From JARYLZ01 sp964388275 (lineage in GTDB: Bacteria > Bacteroidota > Ignavibacteria > SZUA-365): a stretch of DNA of 64,000 nt. Of this stretch, positions 51,947-60,736 are shown one piece after another. How positions within the stretch are numbered: position 1 is the first letter of the stretch; each line of letters opens with the position of its first letter. Both the position numbers and the translations under genes were made by a program. The notes below the pieces were generated by a model. The model was not told the DNA's origin and ran no database searches. It was given only the letters and a program-made list of their open reading frames with translations. Location of the stretch: assembly GCA_964388275.1 (NCBI GenBank), contig CAYLZD010000017.1:1-64000 (forward strand), in the 5' to 3' direction.

Positions 51947-52828
51947 CTAAAATCCCACGGCTACCGTGCGCCTGAACGAACAGCTGCCTGTTTCGAGCAC
52001 ACAAACATAGATTCCCGGAGGAACATCATTGTCCGCCGAAAATGTCGTGGAATGAGAACCGGCCTCAAAGAATTTCGTTGGAAAGACGCGCTGGACGTGG
52101 TTTCCGACCGGCGAAAGAAGGTACATGCCGGCCTGTTCGGATTCATTGAAGAAAAAAGGAATCGTCGTACCGCTTCGAAACGGATTCGGCGAATTGGGAC
52201 CCAGCACCACCGGCCTTTGCGTCGAACGAAGCGCGATGGTCACGACCTGCGATTTCCGCAGCCGAGCCCCGTCGTCTTGATATCGCAGACGGAAATGCAC
52301 GTTCCGTCTGTTCATGTCCAAGGCCGTAACCTTGTCGATAAAACCGTATGACATGGAACTACCAAGATCCTGCCCCTTTTCCACGAATCCTATCTCTTCC
52401 CACCTGGCGCCGTCGAAGGACCGGTCAACGGCAAAACCCGAACGGCTCTCTGCTTTTTCCGCGATCCAGCGCAATTCAATTGCCCGGTCAGCGAGCGTCG
52501 CATTCAAGCTTTTAAAAACCGCAGCGCCGTGAAGGCCTTCATTCCGGGGCGGGTATCTGCCGCTTATGCGCGCGGCTTTAAAAGCATTCCAGAATGGAGT
52601 AATGCGCGCGTCACGGCAGGCTTGTAAAAAATCGAACGCCGCGCCCGAAATTCCGCGGTCATGGGTTGTTGCCCCCTCCCCGAAATCAGACATCTCATAA
52701 GAAGATTCCAAGGATAGTGATGTCACGGACGGCGCTCCGGCAACATCGGATCCTTCTGTCTGCTGTGCTTCCATTTCGCAAAGCACACCCGCATTGACTG
52801 CGAGAATGAAAATAAAAAACCGTGTCAT
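51947..52828 (-). CDS. Secreted T9SS-sorted protein of unknown function
   Basis: 293 residues from ATG 52828, which has GGAGGAG four bases upstream; a longer frame to 52930 is rejected. The signal peptide is about residues 1-20 (FFIFILAVNAGVLCEMEAQ). Residues ~20-105 are Ser/Thr-rich; residues ~110-205 look like one fibronectin-III or discoidin-like module (AIELRWIAEKAESRSGFAVDR). The last 85 residues are a T9SS domain (LGPNSPNPFRSGTTIPF, PPGIYVCVLETG). Small for a T9SS cargo. A promoter is predicted at 52920-52947. Confidence 0.8.
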   Translation of the reverse strand: MTRFFIFILAVNAGVLCEMEAQQTEGSDVAGAPSVTSLSLESSYEMSDFGEGATTHDRGISGAAFDFLQACRDARITPFWNAFKAARISGRYPPRNEGLHGAAVFKSLNATLADRAIELRWIAEKAESRSGFAVDRSFDGARWEEIGFVEKGQDLGSSMSYGFIDKVTALDMNRRNVHFRLRYQDDGARLRKSQVVTIALRSTQRPVVLGPNSPNPFRSGTTIPFFFNESEQAGMYLLSPVGNHVQRVFPTKFFEAGSHSTTFSADNDVPPGIYVCVLETGSCSFRRTVAVGF

Positions 52829-52919
52829 GATTCTCCTCCGTCTCAACATGTTCGGATACGGGCAATCCCCTCCTCCGAATGCAAGGATCGAACCATTCAC
52901 GGTCCACAATAACAAGTCA

Positions 52920-52947
52920 AGTATAATCAAATTTCTGCGAAAATCAA
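52920..52947 (-). promoter_or_regulatory. Sigma70-type promoter of the T9SS protein gene
   Basis: On the minus strand, TTGATT (52942-52947), 16-base spacer, TATACT (52920-52925). It gives a leader of about 85 bases before ATG 52828. Confidence 0.5.
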
Positions 52948-53009
52948 TTCCACTGCGGATCGATGCAGTATTTGCAGTGGTTTACGGAATTTGCTCACGG
53001 AGCGCAGCG

Positions 53010-53038
53010 AAAAAAGGGCGCCGCTGCATGCGGCGCCC
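53010..53038 (-). terminator. Rho-independent terminator of sdhCAB
   Basis: On the minus strand, GGGCGCCGC/GCGGCGCCC (53030-53038 and 53016-53024) forms a 9-bp stem with a 5-base loop, followed by TTTTTT (53010-53015), 31 bases past the sdhB stop. Confidence 0.85.
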
Positions 53039-53068
53039 CGAATGGAAAGAGTCGAATTCACGAAAATC

Positions 53069-53839
53069 TCAGCCGCCCCCGCTTCCGGCTGTCTCGATGT
53101 AAGCAAGTCTGGCCTTGAGGAAATCGCGGTTCATGAGAGCTATGCCGCTGACGCTGATGCCCTTTGGGCAGACCGCCTCGCACTCGTACAGATTCGTGCA
53201 AGCACCGAAACCCTCTTCGTCCATTTTCGCAACCATTTTAAGGGCGCGGCGGAGCCGCTCGGGCTGTCCCTGCGGCAAGTGCGCATATTGCGCGATCTTG
53301 GCCGCCACGAAGAGCATCGCCGAACCGTTCTTGCATGCGGCGACGCAAGCGCCGCAGCCGATGCAGGCGGCGTAATCCATGGCCTTGTCCGCATCCGGTT
53401 TGCTTATCAGTATGGCGTTGGCGTCGGGAACGCCTCCGGTGTGCGCCGATACGAAGCCGCCCGCCGCCATTACGCGATCGAAGGCGCTTCTGTCGGTGAC
53501 CAGGTCCTTGATGACAGGGAAGGCCCGGGCGCGCCAGGGTTCGATGAAGATGGAGTCGCCATCCTTGAATTTGCGCATATGAAGCTGGCAAACCGTCGTG
53601 AGTTTTTCAGGTCCGTGAGGGATTCCGTTGACTGCCAGAGAACATGCGCCGCAGATGCCCTCGCGGCAGTCATGGTCGAAGGCGACGGGCGCTTCTCCGT
53701 TTAGCATGAGTTTTTCATTAAGCGTATCCAGCATCTCGAGAAAGGACATGTCCTCGGATATGCCGTCGATGTCGTAGGTTTCCATACGACCCTTGTCCCT
53801 GGCGTTTTTCTGTCTCCATATGTGAAGGGTGAGTTTCAT
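53069..53839 (-). CDS. sdhB: Succinate dehydrogenase/fumarate reductase iron-sulfur subunit
   Basis: 256 residues, start ATG overlapping the sdhA stop (TGATG). The [2Fe-2S] site is DCREGICGACSLAVNG with the later Cys in TTVCQ; the [4Fe-4S] site is CIGCGACVAACKNG; the [3Fe-4S] region is CTNLYECEAVCPKGIS. It passes electrons from flavin to the quinone site. Third gene of sdhCAB, followed by a strong terminator. Confidence 0.95.
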   Translation of the reverse strand: MKLTLHIWRQKNARDKGRMETYDIDGISEDMSFLEMLDTLNEKLMLNGEAPVAFDHDCREGICGACSLAVNGIPHGPEKLTTVCQLHMRKFKDGDSIFIEPWRARAFPVIKDLVTDRSAFDRVMAAGGFVSAHTGGVPDANAILISKPDADKAMDYAACIGCGACVAACKNGSAMLFVAAKIAQYAHLPQGQPERLRRALKMVAKMDEEGFGACTNLYECEAVCPKGISVSGIALMNRDFLKARLAYIETAGSGGG

Positions 53840-55752
53840 CACTTGTAACTCCTTGTCTGCAGCTTCACGTTTTCAAACTCCAACTGCTCTTTATGCAGGA
53901 CGGGCTGTGCGTCGACACCGTTGAATTCCCAGGCGGCGACGTAGGCATACTCTTCATCATTGCGTTTGGCTTCTCCGTCCTCGGTCTGGAACTCCTCGCG
54001 GAAATGTCCGCCGCAGGACTCGTTACGATTGAGCGCGTCGTGGCACATGAGCTCGGCGAACTCCAGGAAATCCGCGACGCGCCCGGCGCGTTCCAGCGCG
54101 CTGTTGAGTTCGTCGCCGTTTCCGACCACAATGGCGTATCTCCAGAATTCCTCGCGGAGGCGGGGAATCGCCGTCAGCGCCTTTTTGAGTCCGTCCGCAT
54201 TGCGTCCCATCCCGCAGTTTTCCCACATCACATTCCCGAGTTCGCGATGTATGTTCGCCACGGTCCGCTTGCCTTTGAGCGCCAGAAGCTTGTCCATTCT
54301 CTCGCGGGCATCCTGTTCGGCTTTCCGGAATTCCGCGTGATCGGTTCCGACCTTGGCTGTTTTGGCCGTGGCGTAGTAATGCGCGATTGTATAGGGTATT
54401 ACGAAGTAACCATCGGCCAGCCCCTGCATGAGGGCGCTAGCGCCCAGGCGGTTGGCGCCGTGATCGGAGAAATTCGCTTCACCGAGCGCGAACAGTCCGG
54501 GTATGGTCGTCATCAGATTGTAATCCACCCAAAGCCCGCCCATCGTGTAATGCGCGGCCGGGTAAATCCTCATGGGGATCTGATAAGGATTTTCGCCGGT
54601 GATCCGCTCGTACATCTCGAAGAGATTGCCGTAACGCTCCTCAATGACGCTTCGTCCGAGGCGCTTGATCGAGTCGGCGAAGTCCAGGTACACCCCGTAG
54701 CCTGATGCGCCCACGCCGCGCCCTTCGTCACAGACTCTTTTCGCCGCGCGTGATGATATGTCGCGCGGGGACAGGTTTCCGAAACTCGGGTACATGCGTT
54801 CAAGGTAGTAATCGCGCTCGTCCTCGGGGATTGCGTTGGGTCCGCGCGCCTCCGCCTTCTTCTTCGGCACCCAGATACGGCCGTCATTACGGAGGGATTC
54901 CGACATGAGTGTCAGTTTCGATTGATGGTCGCCGGTCACCGGTATGCACGTCGGGTGTATCTGTGTGAAGCAGGGATTGGCGAAGGCCGCGCCCTTTTTG
55001 TATGCGCGGTACGCGGCGGTCACGTTGCACGCGATGGCGTTGGTCGAGAGGAAGAAGACATTCGCATAACCGCCCGTGGCCAGCAAGACGGCGTCGGCTG
55101 CCCAGGACTCGATTTTGCCCGTGACGAGATCGCGTGTGATGATTCCGCGGCAATGCCCGTCGACGACGACGATATCGAGCATCTCGCTGCGCGCATGATA
55201 GCGGACCTTTCCAAGGCCGACCTGTCTCATCATGGCGGTGTAAGCGCCGAGCAGAAGCTGCTGCCCAGTCTGTCCGCGGGCGTAGAAGGTGCGCGAAACC
55301 TGCGCGCCGCCGAAGGAGCGATTGTCGAGGTAGCCGCCGTATTCGCGGGCGAAGGGAACTCCCTGGGCGACGCATTGGTCGATGATGGCGTTGCTCACCT
55401 GTGCCAGGCGGTAAACATTGGCCTCGCGCGCCCTGTAATCGCCGCCTTTGACCGTATCGTAGAAGAGACGGTAAATGCTGTCGCCGTCGTTCGGATAGTT
55501 CTTGGCGGCGTTTATGCCTCCCTGGGCGGCGATGGAATGCGCCCGGCGGGGGCTGTCGTTGTAGCAGAAGGCGCGCACCTCATAGCCGAGTTCCGCCAGC
55601 GAGGCGGCCGCCGAAGCGCCCGCAAGTCCCGTGCCCACAATGATGACGCTGTACTTGCGCTTGTTGGCGGGATTGATCAGCTTCATCTCGAAGCGGTGCG
55701 TGTCCCATTTTTTTTCTATCGGCCCGGAAGGGATTCTGGCGTCGAGTTTCAT
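53839..55752 (-). CDS. sdhA: Succinate dehydrogenase/fumarate reductase flavoprotein subunit
   Basis: 637 residues from ATG 55752, with GGGAGG nine bases upstream. The Rossmann FAD motif is VIIVGTGLAGASAAASLAELG; the covalent-FAD His is in RRAHSIAAQGGINAAKNY; QIHPTCIP and the R-containing RLGASALMQGLADGYF block are conserved. The catalytic Arg region ISSRAAKRVCDEGRG is present. It oxidises succinate to fumarate (or the reverse) on the cytoplasmic side. It belongs to the Bacteroidota-type enzyme with a single anchor subunit (the upstream gene). Confidence 0.96.
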   Translation of the reverse strand: MKLDARIPSGPIEKKWDTHRFEMKLINPANKRKYSVIIVGTGLAGASAAASLAELGYEVRAFCYNDSPRRAHSIAAQGGINAAKNYPNDGDSIYRLFYDTVKGGDYRAREANVYRLAQVSNAIIDQCVAQGVPFAREYGGYLDNRSFGGAQVSRTFYARGQTGQQLLLGAYTAMMRQVGLGKVRYHARSEMLDIVVVDGHCRGIITRDLVTGKIESWAADAVLLATGGYANVFFLSTNAIACNVTAAYRAYKKGAAFANPCFTQIHPTCIPVTGDHQSKLTLMSESLRNDGRIWVPKKKAEARGPNAIPEDERDYYLERMYPSFGNLSPRDISSRAAKRVCDEGRGVGASGYGVYLDFADSIKRLGRSVIEERYGNLFEMYERITGENPYQIPMRIYPAAHYTMGGLWVDYNLMTTIPGLFALGEANFSDHGANRLGASALMQGLADGYFVIPYTIAHYYATAKTAKVGTDHAEFRKAEQDARERMDKLLALKGKRTVANIHRELGNVMWENCGMGRNADGLKKALTAIPRLREEFWRYAIVVGNGDELNSALERAGRVADFLEFAELMCHDALNRNESCGGHFREEFQTEDGEAKRNDEEYAYVAAWEFNGVDAQPVLHKEQLEFENVKLQTRSYK

Positions 55753-55753
55753 G

Positions 55754-56461
55754 TCACATCCCTCCCGCGGCGGCGGCCGCAACCGGTTTGATAAGGCCCA
55801 GCAGCACTCCTCCCGGAATCGAGAGGAAGCCGATCACGATGATCAACGACAGCACGATGCTGCCTTTTTCAATGATGCCGTTGTACTTCGGATGGTTGAC
55901 GCCGAGAGTCTGAAAGGCGCTCAACGTGGCATGATTCAGGTGGAAACCCAGCAGAACCATGGCAGCCATGTAGACGACGGTTATCAGGACGTTCTGGTAG
56001 CCCGATACGACCATCGAGTACACGTCCATTCGGCCCAGCGTGTCACGGAGTTCCGTGTAGCCGGGATTGGTGGCCCGCACCGTGAAATGCAGCAGATGGT
56101 AGATCACGAAAAGCGCCACCGTGATGCCGGAAAGCAGCATTGTGCGAGACGTAAGGGTGGCCTTGACCCATTCCTTGCGCACATAGGCGACGGGCTTGGC
56201 GGCCATGTTCAGGAATTTCAGGCGCAGCGACGTGATGATGTGGAGCGCTATGCACAGGAACAGAATCGCGCGGATGATCCACAGCGCGCCGCCGAGACCC
56301 TGCAGGGTGGCGGCGTAGGCGTTCATCTTGTCCGGGCCGAGATACATCTGCGTGTTCCCGATCATGTGGCCGAGCAGGAACAGCACCAGAACGGCGCCGG
56401 TCGCCGCCATAACCACCTTGCTCAGGATCGAAGACGAGAGGTAGTTGAAGAGACTGGCCAT
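55754..56461 (-). CDS. sdhC: Succinate dehydrogenase cytochrome b558 membrane anchor
   Basis: 235 residues with five membrane segments. The N-terminal SSSILSKVVMAATGAVLVLFLLGHMIGN has the SxxxKxxxAxTG block and one haem-ligand His; further haem His candidates lie in ALHIITSLR, IYHLLHFTVR and LGFHLNHATLS. This is the di-haem, quinone-reactive anchor of the sdhCAB-type complex, and there is no separate sdhD. The upstream 440 bases hold its promoter, which I could not place with confidence. Confidence 0.93.
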   Translation of the reverse strand: MASLFNYLSSSILSKVVMAATGAVLVLFLLGHMIGNTQMYLGPDKMNAYAATLQGLGGALWIIRAILFLCIALHIITSLRLKFLNMAAKPVAYVRKEWVKATLTSRTMLLSGITVALFVIYHLLHFTVRATNPGYTELRDTLGRMDVYSMVVSGYQNVLITVVYMAAMVLLGFHLNHATLSAFQTLGVNHPKYNGIIEKGSIVLSLIIVIGFLSIPGGVLLGLIKPVAAAAAGGM

Positions 56462-56905
56462 GGGACCTTTTAGTTGATATGGTGGGAGATGTGTATGACT
56501 TGCCGGAAGGCACGGCGGTTTATATGAACCGTACGCGGATCTCCTTTTCCGAAGAACATCCCGGAGGTTCGCGCCGGCTTCGCCCCGGCAAAATCCTCCG
56601 CCGCGCCATGCGGAGCGGTGTGAGAATGAAACGATCGGTCAGTCGATGTATGATGGCGATACGCAGCGGGTTCTTTCGCGTCAGATACGGCTCGAGGGTG
56701 AAAGTAGCAAAGTCGGACGGCTGATACAAGAGGGCGTGCAAGCGCAATAGCATTCGCCGAATGCAAATCGCGCGTCCGGGCGTATTCCATCAGCGCGGAT
56801 TCGTGAGCAGATCATAAGCATCGAATTGCTCGGACTTGACATTGGGTTCAAATCTTGATAAAATGAATTTGTAATCTTATTCGAGCGCACTGCATTGAGG
56901 AGCAA
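56462..56905. other. Divergent promoter region between sdhC and the sortilin-like gene
   Basis: About 440 bases. A good promoter for the plus-strand gene lies at 56836-56864. For sdhC only weak TATAAA-like elements were seen (around 56530). A short plus-strand frame at 56479-56724 starts over sdhC's own leader and is basic and low-quality; I do not treat it as a gene. Confidence 0.6.
56836..56864 (+). promoter_or_regulatory. Sigma70-type promoter, near consensus
   Basis: TTGACA (56836-56841), 17-base spacer, TAAAAT (56859-56864). GAGGAG and ATG follow, giving a leader of about 35 bases. One of the clearest promoters in the window. Confidence 0.75.
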
Positions 56906-59900
56906 ATGATGATCCGCTGTTCCATGATCCTGCCTCTCATACTGCTTCCCGTCTTCGCGAACGGACAGAAATGGAACGCGTTGCCGGGTCCGCACGGCGG
57001 ACGCGTGAACGACCTCACTTCGGATCAACGGGCGCCCTGGTGGGTATATGCAGCCACACCGCAAGGCGTACGACTGACCAGAGACGAGGGCATCACCTGG
57101 CATACCCTAACAGGCAAAGGACTCGGCTACAGGTCTATCGAGCGGATTCTGGCCGTGATGGGCAACAACCTGCTCGCCGCCGCTTCGGACGGTTCCGTCT
57201 TCAGATCCGCGGACTTCGGGGCGTCCTGGAAACAGTCATTCAGACACGGGGAATCAGCCCGCGTCACCGCATTCGCAAGGACGGAGAACTCCGTTTTCAT
57301 GTCCACGGCGGGGGGGATTGCGCCAGGCGTGTATATTTCAACGGATTCAGGCGCGACCTGGACGCTGTCCGGTCTCGCCGGAATCGACGCGCATGGGGTT
57401 GCCTGCGATGAGCGGATCGGGCGAGTGTTCGCCGCCACATCCACGGGAGTGTATGTTTCTTCCGATGAAGCTTCGAGCTGGCTCCTGCTGCAGAATGGTA
57501 TTCCACCGGAGATAAAGGCCTTTTCATCCATTTGTGTGGCATCGAACGGCGGACTGTTCGTCGGAGCGCCTCAGCGCAGCGATGCGGACGGAACATATCC
57601 GGGCGGGATATTCTCTTCGGACGACAACGGCGCCACGTGGAATAGATGCAATGCAGGCATCGGCTTCCCGGATATCCGGCATCTTGTCGCCGCTCCCTGG
57701 GGCACATTGTTCGCCGTGCAAGGCCGCGGAACCGGGTATTTATACAGATCGTCCGACAGCGGGAAAACATGGAGTCCGACGGGAGTTCACAATATTACGA
57801 CACCCGCAGGCATGGCCTTCGATCCGCCGTATGCTTATGTGACTTCCAATTTCGGAGTGTTCGTTTCGTCGAACGACGGCCTTACCTGGGAAGCCCGGAA
57901 CGCGGGCATCGATGCCGTCGATGCCTCGGACTTGCTGCTTGCCGGCGACACCATTTTCGCCGCGACGCTCGGCAGCGGAGTATTCATGAGCAAGGACGCC
58001 GGTCTTTCCTGGGTGCCGCGCAACAGCGGCATGATAGATTATCGCATATCCGTCCTCTTGAGAGCCGAAAACGGCGCATTGATAGCGGGATCCTCGCCCG
58101 GCTTGTGTTACATCTCCTCCGATAACGGCGAGAACTGGACGCCGCTCGTCACGCGTCTGTTCGAACTCGATATACGAGCGGCGCTCCGTAGCGGCGGCGG
58201 GCGTCTGTTCCTGAGCGGGATGCTTACAAGCACGGGAGCGCCTCGCCGGAGCTTCGCCGGCATACTCCGCTCCATGAACGACGGCGCGACGTGGGCGCTG
58301 TGCACGGATTCACTGGCGCCTTTCGATGTCCGCTGTCTGGCCGCCGCATCGGACGGAACCCTCTATGCCGGCGGTGGAGACGGACTATGGAGCAGCCGGG
58401 ACAACGGCACGACATGGGAGAAGGATGAACTGGCGCCGGACGCGGATTACGACGCGTTGCATTTCGACGCGATGACGGACCGCCTCTGCGCCGCCACGAA
58501 TCAGGGATTGTTTCTGTACACGGCCGGCTCGGGCGCCTGGCTGCGAGCGGACAGCATCGGGTCAACGCCTGGAAGGACCGCTGTTTCGGCAATCTGCGGC
58601 GCTCTGCTGTATACGGAGCCCGGGCAAGGACTCAGCAGATCCGTCAACGACGGGAGCTCATGGACGAGGTACCGCCCATTCTCAGGCAGAGATGTCCGCT
58701 CCCTGCATCCGCTCCTCGACAGCGGCACGGTGCTCGCCGCCACCAGCGGCGGAGTGCTCATGTCCCCGGGATCCCTCGCCGGACTTCCGAATCATCCTCC
58801 CGATCCGATCGCGCCCGACAGCGCCTCGCCTGCTGATCAGCCTGTGATACTGGAATGGACAGGCGACGCAGGCTGCTCTCCCGCGCTGGACCGCGTTCAG
58901 CTATCATCCGATACTTCCTTTAAAAAAATAATCTTCGACTCGTCCGGCATAGCGGATCGTCGCGCCGTGCTGCCGCTTCTTGCTCAAGGCGTTCGTTATT
59001 TCTGGCGCGCGTGCGCAATGACCCCGGCCGGCGCCGGTCCATGGTCCCCGGCATGGACTTTCGAGACCAAGCCCGACTCCCCGCCGCCCCCGGCCCTCTG
59101 GTACCCGTCGGATAAGGAAACAAACATCCCGCCGATAACCAGGATCTCGTGGTATCGACCGGAGGGCGCCTTTCGCTACCGCATACAGGTCGACACCACC
59201 GGGGTTTTCAAAGAGCCGCTGATAGATACAATCGTCATAAAGGAATACCTCGGCGTCGAGAAGCTCAATCTCGGTTCGACATTCTTCTGGCGCGTGAGCG
59301 CGGGAAACGCGATAGGCTTCAGCGATTGGTCGGAAACCTGGTCTTTCACCGTCACTCCGACGCCTCCTCCGGGCAAGGTGATCCTGCTCGAGCCCGCCGA
59401 CGGCGCGGAAGGCGTTCCCGTAGACGTTCCGCTGGCCTGGAAAGCCGAAGAAAGAACGGAATGGTATTTCATCGAGGCCACCGACGACACCACAAAACGA
59501 GAACCCGTGGTGATCGGCATAAGCATCGATACGCTGCACACCTTGACGGACCTCGAAGGATGGACGAACTGGTACTGGAGGGTTTCCGCCCGCAACACGG
59601 CCGGCGATGGTCCGTGGTCGGAACGCCGTCGTTTCATCACCGGCGAAGGAGAGCTGAGAAGCCCCAAGCTTCTATCCCCGTCCGACAGGCAATACGTCGG
59701 CACACTGCAGCCTACGCTTCGATGGAAACCGGTCGACGGCGCCACAAGCTATAGAGTGCGCGTGCTGAATAATCCGGACCAAACCGTGCCTGTTCTCGAC
59801 AGCGCGGGAATCACCGCCACGGTGTTGACGACCCCGCCATTGCCTCGCGGGAAAATCAGCTTTTACTGGAACGTGGAAGCATGCCGTGACGGCTACGGGA

Positions 59901-60511
59901 GCGGCAAATCCGTGACCGCCGCTTTCGATGTGCTGCTGCGCGGCCCGATGCCGATGTCTCCGTATGATGGCGCAACGATATTCACTATCGATACCCTTCT
60001 CGAGTGGGCGGGTCATCCCGACGCCCTCCAATACCGGCTGCAACTCTCTACGCAGTCGACATTCGGCACTGAACACACTTTCGATACTTTGCTCACGGCA
60101 TCGCGATACCGCGCGCGCGGCCTGTTGATGGAAAGCACATACTGGTGGCGTGTAAGCGCATTCAATTCCATAAGCGAAGGACCTTTCGGATTAAGTCAAT
60201 ATTTCCGCACAACCCACTCCACAGGTATCGAACAAGCGCCCCACACCACACCCCTGCTCCTTACGGCCACTCCGAATCCCGTCCATGACTTCACACTGCT
60301 CCGTTTCGAATTGCCTGAAGCGGGGCGGGTGAGGCTGAATATTTACGATGCGTTGGGCAGAAGAGCCGCCACACCTGCGGACGCCATGTATGATGCCGGA
60401 GCACATGCAGTCGTTTGGTCGCCTTCGGGTCTACCGCCGGGTATATATCTCTGCGTCCTCACCGCCGCCGCCGGACGGACGGTCGCGGCCGTTTCGGTTC
60501 TGGGAGACTGA
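56906..60511 (+). CDS. Large secreted sortilin/BNR-type beta-propeller protein with FN3 repeats and T9SS sorting domain
   Basis: 1201 residues. ATG at 56906 or 56909 after GAGGAG; the signal peptide ends near FANGQ. Residues ~25-625 contain about a dozen BNR/Asp-box-like repeats of the S-x-D-x-G-x-x-W type (STDSGATWT, SSDNGENWT, SVNDGSSWT), the pattern of VPS10/sortilin and photosystem-assembly-like propellers. Four to five fibronectin-III-like modules follow from ~640 to ~1110 (GDGPWSERRRF, STYWWRVSAFN). The T9SS domain closes it (LTATPNPVHDFTLLRF, DALGRRAAT, PPGIYLCVLTA). No catalytic Asp/Glu/Tyr set of sialidases could be assigned, so it is most likely an adhesin or binding protein. Confidence 0.85.
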   Translation: MMIRCSMILPLILLPVFANGQKWNALPGPHGGRVNDLTSDQRAPWWVYAATPQGVRLTRDEGITWHTLTGKGLGYRSIERILAVMGNNLLAAASDGSVFRSADFGASWKQSFRHGESARVTAFARTENSVFMSTAGGIAPGVYISTDSGATWTLSGLAGIDAHGVACDERIGRVFAATSTGVYVSSDEASSWLLLQNGIPPEIKAFSSICVASNGGLFVGAPQRSDADGTYPGGIFSSDDNGATWNRCNAGIGFPDIRHLVAAPWGTLFAVQGRGTGYLYRSSDSGKTWSPTGVHNITTPAGMAFDPPYAYVTSNFGVFVSSNDGLTWEARNAGIDAVDASDLLLAGDTIFAATLGSGVFMSKDAGLSWVPRNSGMIDYRISVLLRAENGALIAGSSPGLCYISSDNGENWTPLVTRLFELDIRAALRSGGGRLFLSGMLTSTGAPRRSFAGILRSMNDGATWALCTDSLAPFDVRCLAAASDGTLYAGGGDGLWSSRDNGTTWEKDELAPDADYDALHFDAMTDRLCAATNQGLFLYTAGSGAWLRADSIGSTPGRTAVSAICGALLYTEPGQGLSRSVNDGSSWTRYRPFSGRDVRSLHPLLDSGTVLAATSGGVLMSPGSLAGLPNHPPDPIAPDSASPADQPVILEWTGDAGCSPALDRVQLSSDTSFKKIIFDSSGIADRRAVLPLLAQGVRYFWRACAMTPAGAGPWSPAWTFETKPDSPPPPALWYPSDKETNIPPITRISWYRPEGAFRYRIQVDTTGVFKEPLIDTIVIKEYLGVEKLNLGSTFFWRVSAGNAIGFSDWSETWSFTVTPTPPPGKVILLEPADGAEGVPVDVPLAWKAEERTEWYFIEATDDTTKREPVVIGISIDTLHTLTDLEGWTNWYWRVSARNTAGDGPWSERRRFITGEGELRSPKLLSPSDRQYVGTLQPTLRWKPVDGATSYRVRVLNNPDQTVPVLDSAGITATVLTTPPLPRGKISFYWNVEACRDGYGSGKSVTAAFDVLLRGPMPMSPYDGATIFTIDTLLEWAGHPDALQYRLQLSTQSTFGTEHTFDTLLTASRYRARGLLMESTYWWRVSAFNSISEGPFGLSQYFRTTHSTGIEQAPHTTPLLLTATPNPVHDFTLLRFELPEAGRVRLNIYDALGRRAATPADAMYDAGAHAVVWSPSGLPPGIYLCVLTAAAGRTVAAVSVLGD

Positions 60512-60687
60512 AATGGCGCAATCACGGAGAGAGCGCGGCGTTAATTCACCAGCGCGGCAAGCGAATGGCGCGGCATCCGCCTTGGCATCGATATGCTTCG
60601 CTTTGCGGCTCATCCCGGCGGAGCGCTTTCAATCCAAGTCCTGTATGGATATTTTAACGCCGTTGCAATCAAGACTCCGTATTCGCG

Positions 60688-60715
60688 TTGATCCATTCAT
60701 CGCATTTCATATACA
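60688..60715 (+). promoter_or_regulatory. Possible sigma70-type promoter
   Basis: TTGATC (60688-60693), 16-base spacer, TATACA (60710-60715); AAAAGGAG and ATG 60737 follow within 25 bases. Both boxes match only four of six consensus positions. Confidence 0.4.
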
Positions 60716-60736
60716 CAATTCAAAAAGGAGAAAAGC

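Noticed and set aside
56479..56724. Small plus-strand ORF upstream of the sortilin-like gene
   Set aside because: Basic, low-quality sequence overlapping the sdhC leader; no ribosome binding site and a real promoter lies after it.
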